Positions 28,250 through 37,263 of a stretch of 64,000 nucleotides of DNA are shown here, piece by piece. The notes beneath the pieces are model-generated. The model was not told the origin of the DNA. It searched no databases and saw nothing but the letters and a program-made list of their open reading frames with translations. Location of the stretch: positions 2,034,402 through 2,098,401 of the forward strand of contig NZ_WHUV01000001.1 in the NCBI RefSeq assembly GCF_009380155.1, written 5' to 3'. The first letter of the stretch is position 1. Each line of letters begins with the position of its first letter. A program made the position numbers and the translations under genes. This DNA comes from Pseudomonas piscis (GTDB taxonomy: Bacteria; Pseudomonadota; Gammaproteobacteria; Pseudomonadales; Pseudomonadaceae).

Positions 28250-28370
28250 TCTAGCCGCTGCCGCAGGCTGTGCTCGAGCGCGCAGCGGTCGCGGCGATCT
28301 CAAGAGCGCCTGAGGCCTGGGGTCGCCAAGCAAGGGCCTGCGGCCCTTCTCGCAGCCTCGCTACAGCCAG
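28250..28370. repeat. Decayed REP-like doublet
   Basis: TCTAGCCGCTGCCGCAGGCTG at the left and a weak inverted counterpart (CTCGCAGCCTCGCTACAG) at the right flank a GC-rich spacer. It resembles the intact REP doublets in the window but has many changes. Confidence 0.45.
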
Positions 28371-28417
28371 CGTTGTGCCTTATAACGCTGCGCCTCATAA
28401 GAAACAGGAAATTTCGT

Positions 28418-29260
28418 ATGCGCCCCCTGAGTTTCAAGCAGGTCGACGTCTTCAGTTCCACGCCCCTGAAGGGCAACCCGGTGGCCGTGGTGTTCGATGC
28501 CGACGGGCTCGACGAGCAGCCGATGGCGACCTTCGCCAACTGGACCAACCTCAGCGAAACCACCTTCATCCTCCAGCCCCGGGACCCGCGTGCCGACTAT
28601 CGCCTGCGGATCTTCACCACCCTGGACGAGCTGCCGTTCGCCGGCCACCCGACCCTGGGCAGCTGTCATGCCTGGCTGGAGTCCGGTGGGGTGCCCAAGG
28701 GGCAGGAGATCATCCAGGAGTGCGCGGTGGGCCTGGTGCGGATCCGCCGCCAAGGGCAGCAATTGGCGTTCCTGGCGCCGCCCCTGCTGCGCTCCGGGCC
28801 GGTGGCGCCCGAGTTGCTGGAGCAGGTGCGCCAGGGTCTGCGCCTGGTACCGGGGGCGATCGTCGATGCCCAGTGGGTCGATAACGGCGCTGGCTGGCTG
28901 GCGGTGATGCTCGCCGAGCGCCAGCAGGTGCTGGAGCTGCAACCCGACTATTCGCAGTTGCACGGCCTGGCGGTGGGGGTGATCGCCCCTTGCGACCCGG
29001 AGCGCGACGAGAGCGATGCGCAGTTCGAAGTCCGGGCTTTCATCGCTGGCGACGGCATGCCCGAGGACCCGGCCACCGGCAGCTTGAACGCCGGCATTGC
29101 CCAGTGGTTGCTGGGGGCGGGGCTGGCCCCGGCGCGCTATCGGGTCAGCCAGGGCCTGAGCATGGGGCGCGCCGGTTGCATCGAGGTGGAGCAGGTGGGG
29201 GACGAGGTGTGGATCGGTGGCAACGCGGTGACCTGCATCGATGGACATCTGACGCTGTAG
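28418..29260 (+). CDS. PhzF-family isomerase/epimerase-like protein
   Basis: A 280-residue PhzF-fold protein: FKQVDVFSSTPLKGNPVAVV, NLSETTFILQP (the conserved Glu region), FTTLDELPFAGHPTLGSC and, in the second half, DGMPEDPATGSLNAGIAQWL. PhzF proteins are two-domain diaminopimelate-epimerase-like isomerases. This one is not in a phenazine cluster, so it is a general-family member of unknown substrate. The ATG at 28418 has AGGAAA upstream. Confidence 0.9.
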   Translation: MRPLSFKQVDVFSSTPLKGNPVAVVFDADGLDEQPMATFANWTNLSETTFILQPRDPRADYRLRIFTTLDELPFAGHPTLGSCHAWLESGGVPKGQEIIQECAVGLVRIRRQGQQLAFLAPPLLRSGPVAPELLEQVRQGLRLVPGAIVDAQWVDNGAGWLAVMLAERQQVLELQPDYSQLHGLAVGVIAPCDPERDESDAQFEVRAFIAGDGMPEDPATGSLNAGIAQWLLGAGLAPARYRVSQGLSMGRAGCIEVEQVGDEVWIGGNAVTCIDGHLTL

Positions 29261-29482
29261 CCCAGCCCCGGAGCTGCCCTGGCACGCTTGCGGCAGATCG
29301 TCGCAGGATGCTGCCCGGCCCTCGTGGCGAGTGCCTGAACACCGGGGTTGTCGGCGATTGTTACCTGATCGGCAAGGCTCTCTTGAGCATCCCGGGTTTG
29401 TACCCGGGCGGCCGCAGGCATAAGCTTTCAGCCTTTTTTCGATATAGCTCTAGTTGTCCCGCGCCCAGCCTTAGGAAAAAAC

Positions 29483-30457
29483 ATGTCCAGTCAGTTTCCA
29501 GAAGCCCGTCCTCGTCGCCTGCGTCGTTCCGAACAGCTGCGCAGTCTGTTCCAGGAAACCGAATTCACCCTCAACGACCTGGTGCTGCCGATTTTCGTCG
29601 AGGAGGAAATCGACGATTTCGTGCCGATCAAGAGCATGCCCGGCGTGATGCGCATCCCCGAGTCCAAGCTTGCTGGCGAAATCGAGCGTTATGCCCGTGC
29701 CGGGATCAAGTCGGTGATGACCTTCGGCGTGTCCCATCACCTGGATGGCGACGGTAGCGATACCTGGCAGGAAAACGGCCTGGTCTCGCGTATGTCGCGC
29801 ATCGCCAAGGACGCGGTGCCGGAGATGGTGGTGATGTCCGACACCTGCTTCTGCGAGTACACCGAGCATGGCCATTGCGGCGTGATGCACGGCCACGAGG
29901 TGGATAACGACCAGACCTTGATCAACCTCGGCAAGCAGGCCGTGGCCGCCGCCCGCGCCGGTGCCGACGTGATCGCCCCGTCGGCAGCCATGGACGGTCA
30001 GGTCCAGGCGATCCGCCGGGCCCTGGATGCCGCCGGGTTCACCCAGACGCCGATCATGGCCTATTCCACCAAGTTCGCCTCGGCGCTCTATGGCCCGTTC
30101 CGCGAGGCTGGCGGCAGTGCGCTCAAGGGCGACCGCAAGAGCTACCAGATGAACCCGATGAACCGCCGCGAAGCGGTGCGTGAGTCGTTGCTGGACGAGC
30201 AGGAAGGCGCCGACTCGCTGATGGTCAAGCCGGCGGGCGCCTACCTGGACATCATCCGCGACATCCGCGAAGCCTCGCGCCTGCCGGTGGCGGCGTACCA
30301 GGTCAGTGGCGAGTACGCGATGATCAAGTTCGGTGCCCAGGCCGGGGCGATCGACGAGCAGCGCGTGGTACGCGAGAGCCTGGGCTCGATCAAGCGTGCC
30401 GGCGCCGACCTGATCTTCACCTACTTCGCCATGGACCTGGCCCTGGCCGGGATCTGA
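29483..30457 (+). CDS. hemB: Delta-aminolevulinic acid dehydratase HemB
   Basis: A 324-residue porphobilinogen synthase joining two 5-aminolevulinate molecules in heme synthesis. It has the two Schiff-base lysine contexts ([16 protein letters not shown] and [13 protein letters not shown]) and the metal-binding region [14 protein letters not shown]. The latter is a mixed type with Cys residues replaced in part, as in other Pseudomonas HemB enzymes that use magnesium. It precedes an iron-uptake cluster, though a stem-loop and a new promoter separate them. Confidence 0.97.
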   Translation: MSSQFPEARPRRLRRSEQLRSLFQETEFTLNDLVLPIFVEEEIDDFVPIKSMPGVMRIPESKLAGEIERYARAGIKSVMTFGVSHHLDGDGSDTWQENGLVSRMSRIAKDAVPEMVVMSDTCFCEYTEHGHCGVMHGHEVDNDQTLINLGKQAVAAARAGADVIAPSAAMDGQVQAIRRALDAAGFTQTPIMAYSTKFASALYGPFREAGGSALKGDRKSYQMNPMNRREAVRESLLDEQEGADSLMVKPAGAYLDIIRDIREASRLPVAAYQVSGEYAMIKFGAQAGAIDEQRVVRESLGSIKRAGADLIFTYFAMDLALAGI

Positions 30458-30481
30458 CTCCCGCCGCGCCGGTGCCCAAGA

Positions 30482-30508
30482 CCACGGACGTCATCGCGAC
30501 GTTCGTGG
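30482..30508. terminator. Stem-loop downstream of hemB
   Basis: An imperfect 11-bp inverted repeat CCACGGACGTC-ATCGC-GACGTTCGTGG with one mismatch. No T-run follows, so it could stabilise the hemB mRNA end rather than terminate. Confidence 0.4.
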
Positions 30509-30535
30509 CTATTGCCAAGCCTTCCGTCCCTACAT

Positions 30536-30554
30536 GACAATGCGATTCATTATC
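30536..30554. promoter_or_regulatory. Fur box upstream of the iron sigma factor
   Basis: GACAATGCGATTCATTATC matches the 19-bp Fur consensus GATAATGATAATCATTATC at 15 positions, 21 bp before the sigma gene start. This predicts iron repression of the sigma/anti-sigma pair. Confidence 0.72.
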
Positions 30555-30574
30555 AAATATGAATCCCCTCTGTC

Positions 30575-31096
30575 ATGCCCGCCGACGACTTAACCCTGAG
30601 CTGTGCCGTCAACGACCTCTATCTCGACCATCATGGCTGGCTCCAGGGTTGGCTGCGCCGCCGCCTGGGCAACACCTGCGATGCCGCCGACCTGGCCCAG
30701 GACACCTTCGTGCGGGTGCTCAAGGCGCGCAACGCCCTGGAGATCCGTGAGCCTCGGCCCTATCTCTCGCGGATCGCCAATGGGTTGCTGATCGACCTGT
30801 TCCGCCGTCGCTCCCTGGAACAGGCCTATCTCGAGGCCCTGGCCCAGGTGCCCGAGGCCGAGCATCCGTCGCCTGAAGAGCAAGGCATGCTGCTGCAGGC
30901 CCTGATGGAGGTCGACCGCTTGCTCGATGGGCTGGGGGCCAAGGTCAAGCAGGCCTTCCTGCTGTCCCAGTGCGATGGCCTGACCTACGAGCAGATCGCC
31001 GTGCGCCTTGGAGTGTCGGTACGCAGCGTCAACAACTACATGGCCAAGGCGATGGAGCATTGCTGCCTGATGCAGATGCGGATGCAACGCGGATGA
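30575..31096 (+). CDS. FecI-type ECF sigma factor
   Basis: A 173-residue ECF sigma factor. Region 2 is LGNTCDAADLAQDTFVRVLKAR with YLSRIANGLLIDLFRRR; region 4 is FLLSQCDGLTYEQIAVRLGVSVRSVNNYMAKAMEHC. This is the iron-starvation group, kept inactive by a FecR-type anti-sigma until a TonB-dependent receptor binds its siderophore. A Fur box lies upstream, and its stop overlaps the FecR-type start by four bases. Confidence 0.93.
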   Translation: MPADDLTLSCAVNDLYLDHHGWLQGWLRRRLGNTCDAADLAQDTFVRVLKARNALEIREPRPYLSRIANGLLIDLFRRRSLEQAYLEALAQVPEAEHPSPEEQGMLLQALMEVDRLLDGLGAKVKQAFLLSQCDGLTYEQIAVRLGVSVRSVNNYMAKAMEHCCLMQMRMQRG

Positions 31097-32064
31097 GCCC
31101 GCCACCGCTGCAATTGAGCGTGGGCGAGCGCCAGGCCATCAGCGCCGCCGCCCGCTGGTATGCCCAACTGCGCTCCGGTACGGCCAGTGAACAGGAACAG
31201 GCGGCGTGGCGTGAATGGCTGGCGGCTGATCCGTTGCACCGCGAGGCCTGGACGCAGATGCAGGCACTGGGTGAGCAGATGTCGGCGCTGCCCGGTGGCC
31301 TCGCCGGTTCCACGCTGCGCGGTGCCGGGCGTTCGCGTCGCGAGTTGATGCGTAACCTGGTGGTGCTGGCTTCGGCGGGCTCCCTGGGATGGCTGGGCTG
31401 GCGCAGCGACAGTGCCCAGCAACTGTTGGCCGACTATCGCACCCAGGTCGGCGAACGCCGGGAAGTACGCTTGGCGGACGGCAGCTCGCTGCTGCTCAAT
31501 ACCAACACGTCGGCAAACGTGCAGTTCGACGGCGAGCAACGCAAGGTGACCTTGCTCTGGGGCGAGATGCTGGTCAGCACCGGCGCCGACTCGTTGCAGC
31601 GCCCATTCCAGGTGTTCACCCGGCACGCCAAGGTATTGGCCCTGGGCACGCGCTTCCTGTTGCGCAGCGACGAGCATGAAGACCAGGTCGCGGTGCTCGA
31701 GCATGCGGTGCAGGTCAGTCTCGGGCATGGCATTGCGCCGCGCCGGGTCGAGGCCGGCCAGCAACTGGCGTTCAGCGCCCGGGACTTTGCCGCATTGCAG
31801 CCCAACGATGCATCGGTGGGCGCCTGGCGCCAAGGCAGCATCATCGCCATCGACCGGCCGCTGGGGGAGTTGCTTGCCGACCTTTCGCGCTACCGGCGCG
31901 GGGTCTTGCAGTGCGATCCGCAGATCGCCGGGCTGAAGGTCTCCGGGGCCTTTCCCATCGACGACACCGATCGTGCCCTGGCGGCATTGCAAAGCGGCTT
32001 CTCGTTGCAGGTCAAGCGCTATACCCGGTATTGGGTGCGGATTTCCGCCAGCCACGTGGGCTGA
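31093..32064 (+). CDS. FecR-type anti-sigma/transducer protein
   Basis: A 323-residue protein. The cytoplasmic N-terminus has AISAAARWYAQLRSG...WREWLAADPLHREAW (DUF4880/FecR_N type); one membrane helix follows (LMRNLVVLASAGSLGWLGW, around residue 90) and a periplasmic FecR domain (GERREVRLADGSSLLLNTNT, FQVFTRHAKVLALGTRF). It holds the sigma factor inactive and relays the receptor signal. The ATG at 31093 overlaps the sigma gene stop. Confidence 0.93.
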   Translation: MSPPPLQLSVGERQAISAAARWYAQLRSGTASEQEQAAWREWLAADPLHREAWTQMQALGEQMSALPGGLAGSTLRGAGRSRRELMRNLVVLASAGSLGWLGWRSDSAQQLLADYRTQVGERREVRLADGSSLLLNTNTSANVQFDGEQRKVTLLWGEMLVSTGADSLQRPFQVFTRHAKVLALGTRFLLRSDEHEDQVAVLEHAVQVSLGHGIAPRRVEAGQQLAFSARDFAALQPNDASVGAWRQGSIIAIDRPLGELLADLSRYRRGVLQCDPQIAGLKVSGAFPIDDTDRALAALQSGFSLQVKRYTRYWVRISASHVG

Positions 32065-32165
32065 TCGGGTGCGTGAAAAATAATTGTTCGCGTTTGCACT
32101 ATTGTCGGGCCTGGTCCGGCTCATCCCCCAGTGGATTCATTTTCAAGCGTGGGGGATGGCAAAGC

Positions 32166-34634
32166 ATGTCTGATGTACACAAGTCCAAGCGGGTGTTGGC
32201 GGTCAGGATCGGGTTGTGGGGGGCGCTGACGGCTCACGCCATGGCACCGGCAATGGCTGCGGTCGCCAGCGAGCAGGTGCAGGCCCGCCACTTCGATATC
32301 GCCGCCGGTGAGCTCACCGAGGTGTTGAGCCGTTATGCCAGCGCTGCGGGGGCGGCCATTTCCTTCGATGCCCGGCAGACTGCTGGCCTGCGTTCAGCCG
32401 GCCTGAAGGGCGACTATGGCGTGCAGGAAGGTTTTGCGCGGATTCTTGCCGGCAGTGGCTGGCAGGCCGAACCCCAGAGCAACGGCAGCTATGTCTTGCG
32501 CCCCGTACCCCAGGGCAGCGGCGCCCTGCAGTTGGGCACCACCCAGGTCCAGGGCCAGGAGCTGGGGGCGACCACCGAATACTCCGGCTCCTACACCACT
32601 GGCGCGGTGACCATCGGCAAGGGCCAGCATTCCCTCAAGGAAACCCCGCAGTCGGTGACCGTGATCACCCGCAAGATGCTCGATGACCAGAACCTCAACA
32701 CCATCGACCAGGTGATGGAGAAAACCCCGGGCATCACCCTCTACGACTCGCCCATGGGCGGCAAGTACTTCTACTCCCGGGGCTTTCGCATGACCGGCCA
32801 GTACCAGTACGACGGCGTGCCCCTGGACATGGGTAGCAGCTACGTGCAGGCCGACAGCTTCAGCAGCGACATGGCCTTTTATGATCGGGTGGAGATCCTG
32901 CGTGGCGCCGCCGGCATGCTCAAGGGCGCAGGCGGTACCGCAGGCTCGGTGAACTTCGTGCGCAAGCGTGGTCAGGCCACGCCGCACACCGAGCTTGCGA
33001 TGTCCGCCGGCAGTTGGGACAACTATCGGGCCCAGGTGGACACCGGCGGGCCGTTGAACGATGCCGGCACGGTCCGTGGCCGGGCGGTGGTCACCCAGCA
33101 GACCCGGCAGTACTTCTATGACCTGGGCGAGCGCAAGGACCAGGTCTACTACGGCGCCCTGGATTTCGATCTTGGTGACGACACCACCCTGGGCCTGGGC
33201 ATGGCCTATGAAGACGTCGATTCGCGCCCATGCTGGGGCGGCCTGCCGCGCTACAGCGATGGCAGCGATCTCAAGCTCGGCCGTTCGACTTGCCTGAACG
33301 CCGCCTGGAACAACTCGCGCAGCAAGCGCGCGACCTATTTCGCCGACCTCCGGCAGCAGCTCAACGATGACTGGGCGCTGAAGGTGGCGGGTGTCTACAG
33401 CCGCAACACCCAGGACATCGAATACGCGTTCCCCAGCGGCTCGGTGCCGGTGGGCGCCAGCCGCTCCAATACCCTGATGCTGGCCAGCACCTTTGATTAC
33501 GACCAGGTGGACTATGGCTTCGATGCCTATGTCGACGGACGCTTCCAGGCCTTTGGCCAGGAGCACGAACTGACTGTCGGGGCCAATGCCAGCCGTTCGA
33601 TCAAGGACGACTTCTACGCCGTGGCCAGCTTGCCGCAACGGCAGAATGTGCTGGACCCCGATCACCACCTGCCCAAGCCCGATGACAGCTACTACCAGGC
33701 CAACTCCAGCCGGGGCGGCCCCTCCGATATACGGATCCAGCAGCAAGGGCTGTATTCCACCCTGCGCCTGAAACTGGCCGACCCGCTGACCCTGGTGATG
33801 GGCAGCCGGGTCAGCTGGTACAAGTCGCAGAACGATGCCGTGGCCTACTGGCGCGAAACCCGTACGCCCAGCAGTACCCGTTCCAAGGAAACCGGCGAGG
33901 TCACCCCGTTCGCCGGGATCTTGTATGACCTCAACGACAACCTGACGCTGTATGCCAGCTATTCCAGCATCTTCACCCCCCAGGGCAACTATCGGACCCT
34001 GGATGGCACCACCCTCAAGCCGCTGGTGGGCAAGAGCTACGAAGCAGGGATCAAGGGCGAGTGGTTCGATGGCCGCCTGAACAGCGCCTTCAGCCTGTTC
34101 CGCACGATCCAGCAGGATGCCCAGCAGGACGACCCGGCATGCCCCGACAGTACGTGTTCGATGAACTCGGGCAAGGTCCGCGCCCAGGGCTTTGAAGCCG
34201 AAGTCAGTGGCGAGGTGATCGAGCGTCTGCAGGTGCTGGCCGGCTACACCTATACCCAGACCAAGACCCTGGAGGACGCCGACCGCAACAACAACGGCCA
34301 GCCATTCAACTCCTATGTGCCGCGGCACCTGTTGCGGGTCTGGGGCGACTACCAGCTGGGCGGTGCTCTGGAGCGCTTTACCTTGGGGGCCGGGGTCAAT
34401 GCCCAGAGTGACAACTACCGCGTCTCGCCTGCCAGCGGCAAGCACATCAGCCAGGCCGGTTATGCCATCTGGAACGGGCGGATCGGCTACCGCATCGACG
34501 ACACCTGGTCCCTGGCGCTGAACGGCAACAACCTGTTGGACAAGCGCTACTACACCACCATCGGTACCGAGAATTTCGGCAACTTCTATGGTGATCCGCG
34601 CAACTTCACCCTGTCGGTCAAGGCCGACTTCTAA
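32166..34634 (+). CDS. TonB-dependent siderophore receptor with signalling domain
   Basis: An 822-residue receptor. After a signal peptide (MAPAMAAVA) comes an STN signalling domain (RHFDIAAGELTEVLSRYASAAG...), then a plug (HSLKETPQSVTVITRKMLDDQ, VEILRGAAGML) and a barrel ending SVKADF. Two Cys pairs occur in extracellular loops (RPCWGG/STCLNA and PACPDSTCSMN). The layout resembles FpvA/FoxA/FhuE receptors for ferric hydroxamate siderophores. With the adjacent sigma and anti-sigma genes it forms a cell-surface signalling system. A possible iron-sigma promoter (TGAAAAAT near 32074, TTGTCGG near 32102) lies upstream. Ligand unknown. Confidence 0.93.
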   Translation: MSDVHKSKRVLAVRIGLWGALTAHAMAPAMAAVASEQVQARHFDIAAGELTEVLSRYASAAGAAISFDARQTAGLRSAGLKGDYGVQEGFARILAGSGWQAEPQSNGSYVLRPVPQGSGALQLGTTQVQGQELGATTEYSGSYTTGAVTIGKGQHSLKETPQSVTVITRKMLDDQNLNTIDQVMEKTPGITLYDSPMGGKYFYSRGFRMTGQYQYDGVPLDMGSSYVQADSFSSDMAFYDRVEILRGAAGMLKGAGGTAGSVNFVRKRGQATPHTELAMSAGSWDNYRAQVDTGGPLNDAGTVRGRAVVTQQTRQYFYDLGERKDQVYYGALDFDLGDDTTLGLGMAYEDVDSRPCWGGLPRYSDGSDLKLGRSTCLNAAWNNSRSKRATYFADLRQQLNDDWALKVAGVYSRNTQDIEYAFPSGSVPVGASRSNTLMLASTFDYDQVDYGFDAYVDGRFQAFGQEHELTVGANASRSIKDDFYAVASLPQRQNVLDPDHHLPKPDDSYYQANSSRGGPSDIRIQQQGLYSTLRLKLADPLTLVMGSRVSWYKSQNDAVAYWRETRTPSSTRSKETGEVTPFAGILYDLNDNLTLYASYSSIFTPQGNYRTLDGTTLKPLVGKSYEAGIKGEWFDGRLNSAFSLFRTIQQDAQQDDPACPDSTCSMNSGKVRAQGFEAEVSGEVIERLQVLAGYTYTQTKTLEDADRNNNGQPFNSYVPRHLLRVWGDYQLGGALERFTLGAGVNAQSDNYRVSPASGKHISQAGYAIWNGRIGYRIDDTWSLALNGNNLLDKRYYTTIGTENFGNFYGDPRNFTLSVKADF

Positions 34635-34700
34635 GGCCCGTGAGGCGGGGCTGGCGGATGCCGGAACCGCCTTGCCAATACCGATGGAGCGGGGCAGGTC

Positions 34701-36251
34701 TCACGGCGTCCTGGGCAGCGCCGTGGCGGGCTGTGGGGATATCTGCCGTTCACGGAAATACCGCTCCAGCACCTGCGGGTCGGCCGAACGCTCCGCCAGC
34801 GCGACGTAGGTGTCGGGGCGCAGCAGGTACAGGGCGTTGCGCACCAGCCCGGCCTCGGCATGGGCCGGCAGCCAGTCGAAGCTCGACAATGGGACACCCC
34901 GGGCCTGGCACCAGTCGCGCAAATCCTCATTCGCCTCGCCATACACATGCACCTGCCAGCCCAGGTACTCCAGGCTGTCGAAATTGTCTTGCCCCTCGGT
35001 CCTGACCCAGGGCAGGCGATCGCCGCCGTGCACCGGGCCGACGCCGCCGGCGCTCAGGGGCATGCCGCGGTAGTTCAGGGTGATCTGCGACACGGTGCGA
35101 AACAGGAACTCCCGGGCCCGTTCCACGGCGGCGATCTTCGGCAGTAGCAGGGGCGCCAGGCGGGTCCGCACCAGCTGGGCGATCGGCCCATCGGCGGTGG
35201 CGAAGCTGAACACCCGATCGGTGGTGGCCACCAGGCGCCGGGCGAACTCCATGCGCTCGATGCCGTAGCTGTCCAGCAAGCTCTCGCTGGCCTGGCCCTT
35301 GAGTACCGCGGCCAGTTTCCAGGCCAGGTTGATCGCGTCGCCAATCCCGGTGTTCATGCCCTGGCCGCCTGCGGGGCTGTGCAGGTGCGCCGCGTCGCCG
35401 AGCAGGAACGCCCGGCCGCAGCGGAATTGCTCGGCCACCCGGTGGTGCACCCGGTAGCTGGAGAACCAGTTGACCTGGCCGACCTCCACCTTGAGCTGGT
35501 GCATGGCGCGCTGGCTGACATCCTCGAAGCGCAGGTGCTCCGGGTGCTCGGCACGTTCGTCGCGCACGGTGCCGATCAATCGCGCCCGGCCACTTTGGGC
35601 CAGGGGAAACACCGCCAGGAAGTCGGCATCGTCCAGGTCCACATGCAACTGGCCATCGAGGCTCGGGCCGCCGGCCTCGACATCGGCGACGTAGAACACC
35701 TGCTGGTAGGTGCCACCGGGGAAGGCGCTGCCCAGGGTCTTGCGCACGACGGAGTGGGCACCGTCGCAACCGGCCAGGTAGAACGCCTGGCAGTGTTCTT
35801 CGCGGCCGTCGGGGCCGCGCAGCCGGGCGTTGACCAGATGGCCGTGGTCGGTGAAGGCCAGCAGTTCGGTGTCGCGCTCGACCTGGGTGCCCAACAGGGC
35901 CAGGCGCTCGATCAGCAGTTGCTCGTGTTCGTCCTGGGGGAAGATCTGCAGGAAGGGGTAGGGCGTCAGGTCGCCGCCGATGGCATTGAACGGCAACTGC
36001 GCGGCCCGCTCGCCCTTGACCCAGAGGTTCACCGCCGGCACGTGGTAGCCACGCTCGACGATGGCCTGGGTCAGGCCCAGCTGGCGATACAGTTCCAGGG
36101 TCCGGGCCTGCACCGCCAGGGCCCGGGACGTGGTGCCCGGGCCGTGGGTCTTGTCGATGATCCGCACCTTGACCCCTTGCTGGCGCAACCAGAGCGCCAG
36201 GACCAGGCCGGTGGGGCCGGCGCCGCTGATCAGTACGTCGCTGCAGTTCAT
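34701..36251 (-). CDS. FAD-dependent aromatic-ring monooxygenase (PheA/TfdB family)
   Basis: A 516-residue class A flavoprotein hydroxylase. It has GAGPTGLVLALWLRQQG (GxGxxG for FAD), the DG motif CDGAHSVVRKTLG and the GD motif FLLGDAAHLHSPAGGQGMN. A C-terminal thioredoxin-like domain (residues about 400-510) is typical of PheA/TfdB/PgaE-like enzymes. No ring-cleavage genes are near, so the substrate is open. It is followed in the same direction, upstream, by a LysE exporter gene 57 bp away. Confidence 0.9.
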   Translation of the reverse strand: MNCSDVLISGAGPTGLVLALWLRQQGVKVRIIDKTHGPGTTSRALAVQARTLELYRQLGLTQAIVERGYHVPAVNLWVKGERAAQLPFNAIGGDLTPYPFLQIFPQDEHEQLLIERLALLGTQVERDTELLAFTDHGHLVNARLRGPDGREEHCQAFYLAGCDGAHSVVRKTLGSAFPGGTYQQVFYVADVEAGGPSLDGQLHVDLDDADFLAVFPLAQSGRARLIGTVRDERAEHPEHLRFEDVSQRAMHQLKVEVGQVNWFSSYRVHHRVAEQFRCGRAFLLGDAAHLHSPAGGQGMNTGIGDAINLAWKLAAVLKGQASESLLDSYGIERMEFARRLVATTDRVFSFATADGPIAQLVRTRLAPLLLPKIAAVERAREFLFRTVSQITLNYRGMPLSAGGVGPVHGGDRLPWVRTEGQDNFDSLEYLGWQVHVYGEANEDLRDWCQARGVPLSSFDWLPAHAEAGLVRNALYLLRPDTYVALAERSADPQVLERYFRERQISPQPATALPRTP

Positions 36252-36308
36252 GTCTGGATCCTCGGCAAGGAAGTCAATGTCATGGGCCTGGCGCTGCTTG
36301 CCACGGGT

Positions 36309-36923
36309 TCAACGCTGGGCGAAGGCCAGGTTCAGCCCCAGGCCGGCAAAGCTGGCGGCGAAGCTGCGGCGCAGCCAGTCCTGGACCTTGGGCGATTCGA
36401 TCACCGCGGTGCGGAACAGGTTGGCCAGCAGGCCGTAGAGCACGAACACCAAGAAGGTCATGGCCATGAACACGCCGCTCAAGAGCAGCATCTGCGGGAT
36501 CGGGTCGCTGCCGTCGTGGCTGATGAACTGCGGCAGGAAGGCGAGGAAAAAGATCGTCAGCTTGGGGTTGAGGATGTTCAGCAGGCAGGCCTTGAGCATC
36601 AGCGCGCCGGCGCCCTGGCTGACCGCGTTGCTATCGACGGCGAAGGCCGAGCGATCGCGCCAGGTGGCGTAGGCCAGGTACAGCAGGTAGGCGACCCCGG
36701 CGAACTTCAGGCCCTGGAACGCCAGGGCACTGGTGTGCAGGATCGCCGACAGGCCGAGGATCGAGGCCAGCAGGTGCGGGACTATCCCGCCGGTGCAGCC
36801 GATGGCGGTGAACAGGCTGGCGCGCTTGCCGGCCACCAGGGCCGTGGAAATGGTGAGGATCACGCCGCTGCCGGGGATCAGCACGACGATCAGGCTGGTG
36901 ATCAAGAAATCCAGGTTCAACAT
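36309..36923 (-). CDS. LysE-family amino-acid/metabolite exporter
   Basis: A 204-residue inner-membrane protein with six hydrophobic segments. The signature LIPGSGVILTISTALVAGKRA followed by AIGCTGGIVPHLL and NILNPKLTIFFLAFLPQF fits LysE/RhtB transporters. The usual P-G-P in this motif is PGSG here. The ATG at 36923 has GGAG at good distance; an in-frame ATG at 36965 does not. Likely in one transcript with the downstream monooxygenase gene. Confidence 0.9.
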   Translation of the reverse strand: MLNLDFLITSLIVVLIPGSGVILTISTALVAGKRASLFTAIGCTGGIVPHLLASILGLSAILHTSALAFQGLKFAGVAYLLYLAYATWRDRSAFAVDSNAVSQGAGALMLKACLLNILNPKLTIFFLAFLPQFISHDGSDPIPQMLLLSGVFMAMTFLVFVLYGLLANLFRTAVIESPKVQDWLRRSFAASFAGLGLNLAFAQR

Positions 36924-37038
36924 CCGGGCAGAACTCCATGGCAAGGCGGGGGAGTCGTCGAACATACACCCAGGCGGGGGTGTGCAGTAGATGGATTCTA
37001 GTCGGCCCTGTTCTTGTTGCCGGCGATTTGAGCGGATC

Positions 37039-37154
37039 TGTAGCCGCTGCCGAGCCTACGAGGCTGCGCCAAGGCCCGCAGGGCCTTCAGTGCACGAATG
37101 GCCGGGCATGGGCGGTCGCCGCGCGCCGGTACGCAGCCTGCGGCAGCGGCTACA
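37039..37154. repeat. REP doublet
   Basis: Facing units TGTAGCCGCTGCCGAGCC... (start 37039) and ...CTGCGGCAGCGGCTACA (end 37154), the same arrangement as at 3999-4107 and about the same spacing. Confidence 0.8.
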
Positions 37155-37263
37155 CGAAGCCGATCACAGCGGGGCAGGGGAACGGCGCTACAGCTCTTCG
37201 GTCGAAGCTCGCGTTCGTTGCTTTACTTGCATGGGACCGGGTCCCGACTTTCCTTGGAGAACC

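Noticed and set aside
29391..29408. CCCGGG-TTTGTA-CCCGGG hairpin before hemB as riboswitch or terminator
   Set aside because: Short palindromic arms without T-run or further structure; no support for a regulatory role.
32394..34445. 683-codon antisense frame in the TonB receptor gene
   Set aside because: Opposite of a clear receptor gene; composition is that of a shadow frame.
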